A stretch of 64,000 bases of DNA, taken from the NCBI RefSeq assembly GCF_003952465.1, contig NZ_CP034448.1:4131001-4195000 (forward strand), in the 5' to 3' direction. Shown here one piece after another: positions 7,506 to 15,070 of the stretch. Position 1 is the stretch's first letter. Each line of letters begins with the position of its first letter. A program made the translations under genes and the position numbers. This stretch comes from Mesorhizobium sp. M1B.F.Ca.ET.045.04.1.1. Lineage in GTDB: Bacteria; Pseudomonadota; Alphaproteobacteria; Rhizobiales; Rhizobiaceae. The notes beneath the pieces were generated by a model. It saw only the letters and a program-made list of their open reading frames with translations. It was not told where the DNA came from and did not search any database.

Positions 7506-8603
7506 ATGCCCTGGAACGACAAGAGCGGTGGCGGCGGCCCATGGGGCGGCGGCGGCAATCAGGGACCCTGGGGGCAGGGACCGAGAGGGCCGAGTGGCCC
7601 GCAGGGTTCGCCTCCCGACCTCGAAGACATCATCCGCCGCGGCCAGGACAGGTTGCGGCGTGCTCTTCCGGGAGGCGGCGGCGCCAGTCCAGCTGTTTTA
7701 GGGCTGATCGCGCTGGCGCTCGTCGTGCTTTGGGCCTTCAAGGCAATCTACACCGTGCAGCCTGACGAAGTTGCGGTCGAACTGCGCTTCGGCCAGCCGA
7801 AAGCGGAGCTTTCGCAACCCGGCCTGCATTTCCACTGGTGGCCGATCGAAACGGTCGAGACGGCCAAGATCTCCGAGCAACTCGTCAGCATCGGTGGCGG
7901 AGCGAGCAGCGGCTCCGGGCTGATGCTCTCCGGCGACCAGAACATCGTCAATGTGCAGTTCTCGGTCGCCTATCAGGTTTCCGATCCAAGGGCCTACCTG
8001 TTCGATGTCTCCGATCCCGACGGCATGCTGACGCAGGTAGCCGAAAGCGCCATGCGCGAAGTCGTCGGCCGGCGCCCGGCGCAGGATATTTTCCGCGACG
8101 ATCGCCAGGGTATCGCCACTTCGGTGCGTGAGATCGTCCAGAACACGCTCGACGGCTACAAGACCGGCCTGCAAGTCAATGCGATCTCCATCGAGGACGC
8201 AGCGCCGCCGCGCGAGGTAGCCGACGCCTTCGACGAGGTGCAGCGGGCCGAGCAGGACGAGGACAAGTTCGTCGAGCAGGCCAACCAATATTCCAACCAG
8301 AAGCTCGGCCAGGCGCGTGGCGAGGCGGCCCAGGTCCGCGAGGACGCGGCCGCCTACAAGAACCGTGTCGTGCAGGAGGCGGAAGGCGAGGCGCAGCGCT
8401 TCATCTCCGTCTACAACGAATACGCCAAGGCGCCCGACGTGACGCGCAAGCGCCTTTACCTGGAAACGATGGAGAGAATCCTGAAGGACTCGAACAAGGT
8501 CGTCGTCGAGCAAGGAGACGGGCAGGGCGTGCTTGCCTATCTGCCGCTGCCGGCACTGCAGCCGAAGGCGCCGCCGGCGCCGGCGCTGGGAGGTAACCAG
8601 TGA
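7506..8603 (+). CDS. hflK: HflK, FtsH-protease modulator (SPFH family)
   Basis: Forms with HflC the membrane complex that surrounds FtsH and tunes degradation of membrane and regulatory proteins. It is 365 residues from the ATG at 7506, preceded by GAAAGGAC. The N-terminus is Gly/Trp/Pro rich (residues 1-37), followed by one membrane segment at about 64-80 (VLGLIALALVVLWAFKA). The SPFH/band-7 domain runs from YTVQPDEVAVELRFG to about 280, with a charged Ala/Glu coiled coil after. The stop overlaps the hflC start (TGATG). Confidence 0.94.
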   Translation: MPWNDKSGGGGPWGGGGNQGPWGQGPRGPSGPQGSPPDLEDIIRRGQDRLRRALPGGGGASPAVLGLIALALVVLWAFKAIYTVQPDEVAVELRFGQPKAELSQPGLHFHWWPIETVETAKISEQLVSIGGGASSGSGLMLSGDQNIVNVQFSVAYQVSDPRAYLFDVSDPDGMLTQVAESAMREVVGRRPAQDIFRDDRQGIATSVREIVQNTLDGYKTGLQVNAISIEDAAPPREVADAFDEVQRAEQDEDKFVEQANQYSNQKLGQARGEAAQVREDAAAYKNRVVQEAEGEAQRFISVYNEYAKAPDVTRKRLYLETMERILKDSNKVVVEQGDGQGVLAYLPLPALQPKAPPAPALGGNQ

Positions 8604-9598
8604 TGGCCAATCGTCTTCCCATCGTCGCCGTCATCGCGGCTGTGCTTCTGTTCCTGCTCTATTCGTCGGTGTTCGTCGTCAAGGCGGGCGAGCAGGCCAT
8701 CGTGCTGAGATTCGGCGAGATCATCGACGTCAAGACCGAGCCGGGCATCTACTTCAAAGCGCCATTCGCCTTCTTCGATGCCGACAGCGTTCAGACGATC
8801 GAGAAAAAAGTGATGCGCTTCGACCTCGACAACATCCGCGTCCAGGTCTCCGGCGGCAAGTTCTACGAGGTCGACGCCTTCATCGCCTATCGCATTTCGG
8901 ATCCGCGGACCTTCCGCGCGGCCGTGTCGGGCCAGGTGGAACTCGCCGAAGCCCGGCTGAAGACGCGCCTCGATGCAGCGCTCCGCCGCGTCTACGGTCT
9001 GCGCGACTTCGAGGCGGCGCTTTCCGAAGAACGCGGCGTCATGATGCGCGAGGTGCGCGACCAGCTGCGTCCGGATGCGACATCGCTCGGTCTCGACATC
9101 GAGGATGTGCGCATCCGCCGGACGGACCTGACGGCGGAAGTGTCGCAGCAGACCTACGACCGCATGAAGGCCGAACGCCTGGCGGAAGCCGAGCGGCTGA
9201 GGGCGCGCGGCAACGAGGCGGCGCAGCGCATCAGGGCCAGGGCTGACCGCGAGGTCGTCGAGATCATCGCCGAGGCGCAGAAAGAATCGGAAATCCTTCG
9301 CGGTGAAGGCGAGGCGCAGCGCAGCGCCACCTTCGCTGACGCCTACAAGCGGGACCCCGCCTTCTTCGATTTCTATCGCTCGATGAATGCTTACGGCACG
9401 GCGTTGGACAACACCGGAACGACCATGGTGCTGTCGCCGGAGTCCGAGTTCTTCCGCTACTTCCGCGATCCGGACAGCAAGCCCGTGCCTGGGCAACCGG
9501 CTGCGCAACAGTCGGCGCCAGCCGCCCCGGCGACGGCACCTGCCGCGCCTGCGACGGCACCTGCCGCGCCTGCGACGCAACCCAGCACCGCCCAGTAG
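8603..9598 (+). CDS. hflC: HflC, FtsH-protease modulator (SPFH family)
   Basis: Partner of HflK in the periplasm-facing SPFH complex around FtsH. The ATG at 8603 is used (331 residues), with GGGAGGTAA upstream; a GTG three bases earlier is possible. The membrane segment is IVAVIAAVLLFLLYSSVFVV near the N-terminus. The SPFH domain follows from AGEQAIVLRFGEI, then an Ala/Glu/Arg coiled coil. The last 35 or so residues are an Ala/Pro tail made by a 21-bp DNA repeat, probably disordered. Confidence 0.94.
   Translation: MANRLPIVAVIAAVLLFLLYSSVFVVKAGEQAIVLRFGEIIDVKTEPGIYFKAPFAFFDADSVQTIEKKVMRFDLDNIRVQVSGGKFYEVDAFIAYRISDPRTFRAAVSGQVELAEARLKTRLDAALRRVYGLRDFEAALSEERGVMMREVRDQLRPDATSLGLDIEDVRIRRTDLTAEVSQQTYDRMKAERLAEAERLRARGNEAAQRIRARADREVVEIIAEAQKESEILRGEGEAQRSATFADAYKRDPAFFDFYRSMNAYGTALDNTGTTMVLSPESEFFRYFRDPDSKPVPGQPAAQQSAPAAPATAPAAPATAPAAPATQPSTAQ
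9530..9577 (+). repeat. 21-bp in-frame tandem repeat in the hflC tail
   Basis: A 21-bp unit starting GCGACGGCACCTGCC occurs at 9530-9550 and 9551-9571, with a partial third copy at 9572-9577. Each unit encodes ATAPAAP. Because the unit is a multiple of three, copy-number changes would keep the reading frame. Confidence 0.8.
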
Positions 9599-9602
9599 GG
9601 CG

Positions 9603-9788
9603 GTGCAGGATTTTCTCGCGGCAATCGGCCTGGTCCTCGTCATCGAGGGCCTGGTCTATGGCGGGTTTCCCGCTCTGGCCCGGAAACTCGCGACGGAAGT
9701 GCTGTCGACGCCCGAAAATGTGCTGCGGATCGGCGGATTGGTTGCAATCGCCATCGGCGTCGGCATCGTCTGGCTGGTCCGCGGCTGA
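9603..9788 (+). CDS. DUF2065 family small membrane protein
   Basis: It is 61 residues starting at GTG 9603, four bases after the hflC stop. There are two hydrophobic segments: FLAAIGLVLVIEGLVYGGFP and LRIGGLVAIAIGVGIVWLV. The IGLVLVIEGL pattern and length fit DUF2065, which commonly follows hflC. No function is known. The position suggests a role with the HflKC/FtsH complex. It is probably the last gene of the hflK-hflC operon. Confidence 0.8.
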   Translation: MQDFLAAIGLVLVIEGLVYGGFPALARKLATEVLSTPENVLRIGGLVAIAIGVGIVWLVRG

Positions 9789-9812
9789 TGAAATTCCTTG
9801 GTGCCGAGGCGA

Positions 9813-9840
9813 TTGACGATTTATGTTTTGCCGATAGCTA
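9813..9840 (+). promoter_or_regulatory. Candidate sigma-70-type promoter for the Do-like protease
   Basis: TTGACG (9813-9818) is followed after 16 bases by TAGCTA (9835-9840), with alternative hexamers one or two bases downstream. This would give a leader of about 90 bases that contains the hairpin at 9885-9912. Prediction by eye. Confidence 0.35.
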
Positions 9841-9884
9841 TAGCCGCAAACGTGCCTTATTTCTTGCCAACATGGATTGGGCAG

Positions 9885-9912
9885 GCGCTTTTGCGGAAGC
9901 GCTTTTCCTTTT
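9885..9912 (+). terminator. Terminator-like hairpin in front of the Do-like protease gene
   Basis: GCGCTT (9885-9890), loop TTGCGG and AAGCGC (9897-9902) are followed by TTTTCCTTTT. It is shaped like an intrinsic terminator. It could end the hflK operon, but it lies only 22 bases before the protease ATG at 9935, so protease transcripts starting upstream must cross it. Confidence 0.5.
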
Positions 9913-9934
9913 CTAGAAACGCCGGGAGGCCACG

Positions 9935-11449
9935 ATGATATCCGACACCCTGTTGCGCGCGGCACGGCGCACGTTTTTCGCCGGCGCCACCGCATTCGTC
10001 GTCGGCATGATTGCCGTCCCGTCCTTCGTCACGCCGACGATCGCATCCGACGGACCGCCTTCCGTCGCCGATCTCGCCGACCGCCTGCTCGGCGCGGTGG
10101 TCAACATCTCGACCTCGCAGACGGTGAAAGGCACGGAAGGGCCAGGCGCGGTGCCGATGCCGCAGCTTCCCGAAGGCTCGCCCTTCCAGGACTTTTTCGA
10201 CGACTTCTTCAAGAACCGCGGCGGTGACAAGGGCGGCGGCGGGCAGAAGGTGCAATCGCTGGGCTCCGGCTTCGTCATCGACGCCGACCAGGGCATCGTG
10301 GTGACCAACAACCACGTCATCGCCGACGCCGACGATATCGAGGTGAACTTTTCCGACGGCGCGACGCTGAAGGCGACGCTTATCGGCACCGACACCAAGA
10401 CCGACGTCGCGGTGCTGAAGGTCGATCCAAAGGGCCACAAGCTCACGGCCGTGAAGTTCGGCGATTCGACCAAGATGCGCGTCGGCGACTGGGTGATGGC
10501 GATCGGCAACCCGTTCGGCCTCGGCGGCACGGTGACGGTCGGCATTATCTCGGCGCGCAACCGCGACATCAACTCCGGCCCCTATGACGACTTCATCCAG
10601 ACCGACGCCGCCATCAATCGCGGTAATTCCGGCGGCCCGCTGTTCAACAGCGACGGCGAGGTCATCGGCATCAACACGGCGATCATCTCGCCGTCGGGCG
10701 GCTCGATCGGCATCGGCTTCTCCATCCCGGCGCAGCTTGCGGCGGGCGTCGTCGACCAGCTTCGCCAATTCGGCGAGACAAGGCGCGGCTGGCTTGGCGT
10801 GCGCATCCAGCCGGTGACGGACGACATCGCCGAGAGCCTCGGTATGGCGACCGCCAAGGGCGCGCTGGTGGCCGGCGTCATCAAGGGCGGTCCGGTCGAC
10901 AACGGTTCGGTGCAGGCCGGCGACGTCATCATCAAGTTCGATGGCAAGGACATTCACGAAATGCGCGACCTGCCGCGCGTCGTCGCCGAAAGCCCGGTCG
11001 GCAAGGCAGTCGACGTCGTGATCGTACGCAAGGGCGTCGAACAGACGGTGAAGGTGACGCTCGGCCGGCTCGAGGACGGCGAGAAGCTTGCCAGCGGCGA
11101 AAACGGCAATACCGATCAGGACAAAGGCGACAAGGCGCCTCCGGTGTCCACGGCCTCCGTGCTCGGCATGACCGTCGGTGAGCTCAACGACCAGACCCGG
11201 CAGAAGTTCGGCATCGCAGCCGATGTGTCGGGCGTGGTCATCACCGATGTAGCCAAGGATTCGGCCGCCTCCGAGCGCGGCATCCAGCCGGGCGAGGTGA
11301 TCACCGAGATCGCGCAGGAATCGGTCGGCACACCGAAGGACGTCATGGACCGGATCGGCGCGCTGAAGGAGCAGGGTCGCAAGAACGCGCTGCTGATGCT
11401 GGCCTCGAAGAGCGGCGAGTTGCGCTTCGTGACGATCCGGATGGACTGA
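9935..11449 (+). CDS. Do-like periplasmic serine endoprotease (DegP/HtrA family)
   Basis: Degrades or refolds damaged envelope proteins. It is 504 residues with GGGAGG nine bases before the ATG. The signal segment is about residues 12-38 (FFAGATAFVVGMIAVPSF). The trypsin-like domain carries the catalytic triad H127 (TNNHVI), D157 (KTDVAV) and S232 (RGNSGGPL). A Gly/Asp/Phe linker at 80-104 corresponds to the LA loop. Two PDZ domains follow, the first from about GWLGVRIQPV and the second from about SVLGMTVGEL. It follows hflKC, so this is an envelope-proteostasis neighbourhood. The exact paralogue (degP or degQ type) cannot be decided here. Confidence 0.92.
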   Translation: MISDTLLRAARRTFFAGATAFVVGMIAVPSFVTPTIASDGPPSVADLADRLLGAVVNISTSQTVKGTEGPGAVPMPQLPEGSPFQDFFDDFFKNRGGDKGGGGQKVQSLGSGFVIDADQGIVVTNNHVIADADDIEVNFSDGATLKATLIGTDTKTDVAVLKVDPKGHKLTAVKFGDSTKMRVGDWVMAIGNPFGLGGTVTVGIISARNRDINSGPYDDFIQTDAAINRGNSGGPLFNSDGEVIGINTAIISPSGGSIGIGFSIPAQLAAGVVDQLRQFGETRRGWLGVRIQPVTDDIAESLGMATAKGALVAGVIKGGPVDNGSVQAGDVIIKFDGKDIHEMRDLPRVVAESPVGKAVDVVIVRKGVEQTVKVTLGRLEDGEKLASGENGNTDQDKGDKAPPVSTASVLGMTVGELNDQTRQKFGIAADVSGVVITDVAKDSAASERGIQPGEVITEIAQESVGTPKDVMDRIGALKEQGRKNALLMLASKSGELRFVTIRMD

Positions 11450-11457
11450 GTCCGGCA

Positions 11458-11610
11458 GTGGCTCAAAAGGTCGGCGCCATGGAGACCGCGGCTGATTTCC
11501 TGCGCCAGCGGGCGCGGGACGCATCCGGTGAGGATTTTGCAAGAATTCCTGATCGGGTCGCAGCCGGCCCGCCGCAGGCAGGCGACGAGCGGCCTTCCGA
11601 GAGGCGCTGA
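11458..11610 (+). CDS. Possible small ORF, 50 aa
   Basis: A frame from GTG 11458 to TGA 11610 encodes MAQKVGAMETAADFLRQRAR and then a polar Arg/Pro/Glu-rich tail. It fills the 161-bp gap between the protease and the convergent GNAT gene. No Shine-Dalgarno is convincing and no family is recognised. It could be a chance frame. Confidence 0.25.
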   Translation: MAQKVGAMETAADFLRQRARDASGEDFARIPDRVAAGPPQAGDERPSERR

Positions 11611-12174
11611 TCAGCGCCGTCGCGCCTGCCAATCTTCGCGCGACAGCCGGTAGAGGACATGTCGCTTCAGATGAGGGTGGCTGTCCGGCACGGCGGGATG
11701 ATCGAAGTTGGCGCCCGCATCGGCGCGCATGCCGAGCCGCTTCATGACCGCGATGGAGCGATGGTTCTCGGCGACGGCGAAGGAGACGATCTCGTCCAGC
11801 CCAAGCGTTTCGAACCCGTAGTCGAGCCAGGCTTCGGCAGCCTCGGTGACATAGCCATTGCCCCAGAATTCCGGCGCCAGCCGCCAGCCGATCTCGATCG
11901 TGCCGGCCGGGAGGGTGTCGATGTCCTCCGTTTCGAGCAATCCGATGAAGCCGATGCATTCGCCGGTTTCTGCAATCTCGGCCGCGGCGAAGCCGTAGCC
12001 ATCCTCGGCGATCCAGGACCGGAACTCATCCATCATGGCGTCGGCGGTAGCGCGGTCGCGACGGAACGGAAAGAACTCCATAACGCGCTCGTCGGAGTTG
12101 ATGCGATGGAAGAGAGGGCGGTCGCGTTCTTCCCAGTTGCGCAGGATGAGGCGCTCGGTGCGGATCGGCTTCAC
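11611..12174 (-). CDS. GNAT family N-acetyltransferase (RimJ/RimL-like)
   Basis: It is 187 residues starting at GTG 12174, which overlaps the serB stop (GTGA). It starts KPIRTERLILRNWEERDRPL, the usual opening of the ribosomal-protein-alanine acetyltransferase-like subgroup. The acetyl-CoA region reads GWRLAPEFWGNGYVTEAAEA, and the C-terminal part ends IAVMKRLGMRADAG. The substrate is unknown. Coupled translation with serB may be only an operon convenience. Confidence 0.85.
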   Translation of the reverse strand: MKPIRTERLILRNWEERDRPLFHRINSDERVMEFFPFRRDRATADAMMDEFRSWIAEDGYGFAAAEIAETGECIGFIGLLETEDIDTLPAGTIEIGWRLAPEFWGNGYVTEAAEAWLDYGFETLGLDEIVSFAVAENHRSIAVMKRLGMRADAGANFDHPAVPDSHPHLKRHVLYRLSREDWQARRR

Positions 12175-13058
12175 TGCACGAACTCCTCTCTCAGGTAGCC
12201 CTGGAGATAAAGCAGCGCGGTCAGGTCGCCATGATCGATGCGGAACCCTGCCTGTTCCGCCACGATCGGCTTGGCGTGAAGTGCGACGCCGGTGCCGGCA
12301 AGGCGGATCATGTCGAGGTCGTTGGCGCCGTCGCCGACGGCGATCGCGTCGGCCGTCGCCAGGCCAAGCCTTGCCGCAATATCGAGCAGCGCCTCCGCCT
12401 TGGCGGCGCGGCCGAGGATCGGTTCGGCCACCGTGCCGGTGAATCGGCCATCTTCCTCGATCAGCCGGTTGGCGCGGTTTTCCTGGAAGCCGAGCAGCGC
12501 GGCGATGCGGCTGGTGAAGACGTCGAAGCCGCCGGAGATGAGCGCGGTCCAGGCGCCGTTGGCGCGCATGGTCCGCACCAGCGCGCGGCCGCCGGCGGCC
12601 AGCGTTATGCGGCCGGCAATGATGCGGTCGACCACCGCCGTGTCGAGGCCCTTCAGCAAGGCGACGCGCTCGCGCAAGGCAGGCTCGAAGGCGATCTCGC
12701 CATTCATCGATCGCGCCGTGATGGCCGCGACGTGCTCCTTGACGCCGATCTCGTCGGCAAGCTCGTCGATGCATTCCTGGTCGATCATCGTCGAATCCAT
12801 GTCGGCAAGCAGGATCTTCTTCCTCCTGCCTTCGGCCGGTTGAACGATGATATCGATCGGCTCGGAGGCCAATGCCGCGCGGAGATCGGCCGTCAATACG
12901 CCGACGTCGCGCGTCTCCGGCAAAACCAGATCGCAGGCAACGCCTTCGGCTAGCCAATGAACGGAGCTTGCGCCGGCCGCCCGCGAGGCCATATTCGCAA
13001 GCGAGGCCGACACTCTTCGGTCTTCGGGACGGGATACAAGCGTGGCGATCAGCGGCAT
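12171..13058 (-). CDS. serB: Phosphoserine phosphatase
   Basis: Last step of serine synthesis: phosphoserine to serine. It is 295 residues from the ATG at 13058 (MPLIATLVSRPEDRR). The first 75 or so residues are an ACT-like regulatory region. The HAD phosphatase motif I is LLADMDSTMI with nucleophile D86. Motif II lies in ALISGGFDVF and motif IV is VGDGANDLDMI. A longer in-frame start at 13199 would run across miaA and is rejected. It is divergent from miaA, with about 34 bp between starts if miaA begins at 13093. Confidence 0.94.
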   Translation of the reverse strand: MPLIATLVSRPEDRRVSASLANMASRAAGASSVHWLAEGVACDLVLPETRDVGVLTADLRAALASEPIDIIVQPAEGRRKKILLADMDSTMIDQECIDELADEIGVKEHVAAITARSMNGEIAFEPALRERVALLKGLDTAVVDRIIAGRITLAAGGRALVRTMRANGAWTALISGGFDVFTSRIAALLGFQENRANRLIEEDGRFTGTVAEPILGRAAKAEALLDIAARLGLATADAIAVGDGANDLDMIRLAGTGVALHAKPIVAEQAGFRIDHGDLTALLYLQGYLREEFVQ

Positions 13059-13092
13059 CGAAAATTCCGGCAGACAGGCGGGCGAGGGCCGC

Positions 13093-13995
13093 GTGAAGAA
13101 CGCGATCCTGATAGCCGGGCCGACGGCCAGCGGCAAGTCGGCGCTGGCGCTCGATCTTGCCGAACGCAAAGGCGGCGTGATCGTCAACACCGATTCCATG
13201 CAGGGCTATTCGGTGCTCGACGTGCTGACGGCGCGCCCAAGTGCGGCGGAAATGGCGCGCGTGCCGCATTTCCTCTACGGCCATGTGCATCCTTCGACAG
13301 CCTACTCCACCGGCGCCTGGCTGCGCGACGTCACCGGGCTTATTGCGGAAGGTGTTTTGTCGGGGCGGCCGGTCGTCTTCGTCGGCGGCACGGGGCTCTA
13401 TTTTCGCGCTTTAGCCGAAGGCATCTCGGAGATGCCCGACATTCCGCCGTCGGTGCGCGAGCGCTGGCGCTATGAGCTCAAGGAACAAGGGGCCGAACGG
13501 CTGCATCGCATTCTGATGCGCGAGGATTCGGCTGTCGCCATGCAGCTCAGGCCGACCGACAGCCAACGCATCGTGCGGGCGCTCGAGGTGCTCGACGCGT
13601 CGGGACGGTCGATCCTTGATTGGCAGGCAGCGCGCGGCCAACCGCTGATCGATCGCGGCAGTGCGCGCTTCCTGGTGATCGAGCCGGATCGCGGCGAACT
13701 CGTCGCGCGCATCGAGGCGCGGTTCGACCAGATGCTCGACAAGGGCGCACTGGACGAGGTCAGGCAATTGATGGCGCTTGACCTCGCTCCGGACCTGCCG
13801 GCGATGAAAGCGATCGGGGTTCGGGAGCTGCAGGCCGCGTTGGCCGGACAAATGAGCTTCCCCGAAGCGATCGAGCGCGCCAAGGTCGCCACGCGCCAAT
13901 ATGCCAAGCGTCAGGCGACATGGTTCAGGCACCAACTGGGACCGGAGTGGCAAAGGCTCCGCCCCGGCGAGGAACCGGCAACTCCGGACCGGTAG
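13093..13995 (+). CDS. miaA: tRNA dimethylallyltransferase
   Basis: Adds an isopentenyl group to A37 of tRNAs that read U-starting codons. From GTG 13093 it is 300 residues, normal for MiaA. The P-loop is AGPTASGKSALA at residues 8-19, then NTDSMQGYSVLDVLTARPS, GGTGLYFRAL and the tRNA-binding QYAKRQATWFRHQ near the C-terminus. An upstream GTG at 13042 is possible, but it would overlap the serB start by 17 bp. Confidence 0.94.
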   Translation: MKNAILIAGPTASGKSALALDLAERKGGVIVNTDSMQGYSVLDVLTARPSAAEMARVPHFLYGHVHPSTAYSTGAWLRDVTGLIAEGVLSGRPVVFVGGTGLYFRALAEGISEMPDIPPSVRERWRYELKEQGAERLHRILMREDSAVAMQLRPTDSQRIVRALEVLDASGRSILDWQAARGQPLIDRGSARFLVIEPDRGELVARIEARFDQMLDKGALDEVRQLMALDLAPDLPAMKAIGVRELQAALAGQMSFPEAIERAKVATRQYAKRQATWFRHQLGPEWQRLRPGEEPATPDR

Positions 13996-14117
13996 ATCGC
14001 GATCTCAATCAGAGGCTTGGAATCGTGAACGCAGCTTCTCGCCACGGTTGTCCGGGTTAACCGTCCGTAAGGCCGGGCATGCCATAACGACAATGGGTCG
14101 TGGTCCCGCGGGGAGTT

Positions 14118-14909
14118 ATGCGTTTTCACAAGGCGGAATCCGCATTCTTTGTCTTCATTTTCGTGATCCTGGCCGCGGGCCTGGTGACCTTCCACGCCTA
14201 TGGCCAATTGCAGGACATCGCGACCGACCTCGACACCGCGTCGCGACTCCAAAGGATCATCTATCTCAACAAATTGCTATTCCTGACCGGTGCGCTGCTC
14301 GCCGCCGCCTTGTTCTTCGGGACCTTCTTCATCTACCCGCTGATCCGCGGCCAGGTGAGGGAAGAGGGCAAGCTGCGCGCCATGACGGTTTCGCTGAGCG
14401 CCCGCTCGCAAACGCTCGAGCAGGCGGCTCTCACCGACGGCCTGACCGGCATGCAGAACCGTCGCTACTTCGACGATGCGCTGCGGGAGTATCTCGACGA
14501 GTTCGGCCGCATCGACAAGCCGGTGGGGCTGATGATCCTCGACCTCGATCATTTCAAGCAGGTCAACGATACACATGGACACGATGTCGGTGATGAGGTC
14601 CTGCGGGCCGTCGCACAATGCGTGCGGGGCATGACACGCTATCACGACGTGGTGGCGCGGCTTGGCGGCGAGGAGTTTGCCGTGGTCACCCCCAACATGG
14701 ACGCGGAGCTGCTCGCCCGGTTCGCCGAGCGCATCCGCAAGGCTATCGCCAGCATGTCGATCCTGTCGGGCAATGTGCGGCTGAAGGTGACCACCAGCGT
14801 CGGCCTGGCCGTCTGGGACCGCAAGGAGAGCGCGGAGGACTTCTATCGCCGCGCCGATCGCCAGCTCTACGAGGCGAAGAAGCAAGGCCGCAACCGCGTC
14901 TGCGCCTAA
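14118..14909 (+). CDS. Membrane-bound diguanylate cyclase (GGDEF)
   Basis: Makes cyclic di-GMP. It is 263 residues from the ATG at 14118, preceded by GGGGAG. Two membrane helices at about 8-27 and 52-75 bracket a short (about 25-residue) loop that may be the sensor. A helical linker leads to a GGDEF domain with the active-site motif GGEEF at 183-187 and a GHDVGDEVL helix. An RxxD inhibitory site (R174-D177) lies exactly five residues before it, so product inhibition is likely. No EAL domain is present. The gene stands alone between miaA and a palindromic repeat. Confidence 0.92.
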   Translation: MRFHKAESAFFVFIFVILAAGLVTFHAYGQLQDIATDLDTASRLQRIIYLNKLLFLTGALLAAALFFGTFFIYPLIRGQVREEGKLRAMTVSLSARSQTLEQAALTDGLTGMQNRRYFDDALREYLDEFGRIDKPVGLMILDLDHFKQVNDTHGHDVGDEVLRAVAQCVRGMTRYHDVVARLGGEEFAVVTPNMDAELLARFAERIRKAIASMSILSGNVRLKVTTSVGLAVWDRKESAEDFYRRADRQLYEAKKQGRNRVCA

Positions 14910-15046
14910 AATTCCGAAGATGAATTCATGAGGCCGGCCGCATGCCACCGTTTGCTGCGCTTCCGGTGCTCACGGACTGAATGTCCGCTCCGGTTCTCGC
15001 AAACGGCACCATCCGGCTCAGCCTGATGAATTCTCTTTTGGAATTT
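14909..15046. repeat. Palindromic intergenic element (family C-like, copy 2)
   Basis: The ends AAATTCCGAAGATGAATTC and its imperfect reverse complement (15023-15046) enclose a nested palindrome: GTTTGCTGCGC with GCAAAC, and CACGGACTGAATGTCCG at the tip. The inner part TGCGCTTCCGGTGCTCACG is shared with 23932-24073. Confidence 0.65.
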
Positions 15047-15070
15047 GGCAGTGCCTGCGCCGTTGCCCGA

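Noticed and set aside
9857..11959. A 700-aa antisense frame opposite the Do-like protease
   Set aside because: High GC leaves long open antisense frames; composition is Arg/His/Asp rich and no family motif is seen, while the sense strand has a complete protease.
11611..13290. A 559-aa minus-strand frame joining the serB region to the GNAT gene
   Set aside because: Only its C-terminal 187 residues match GNAT; the rest is serB read in another frame.
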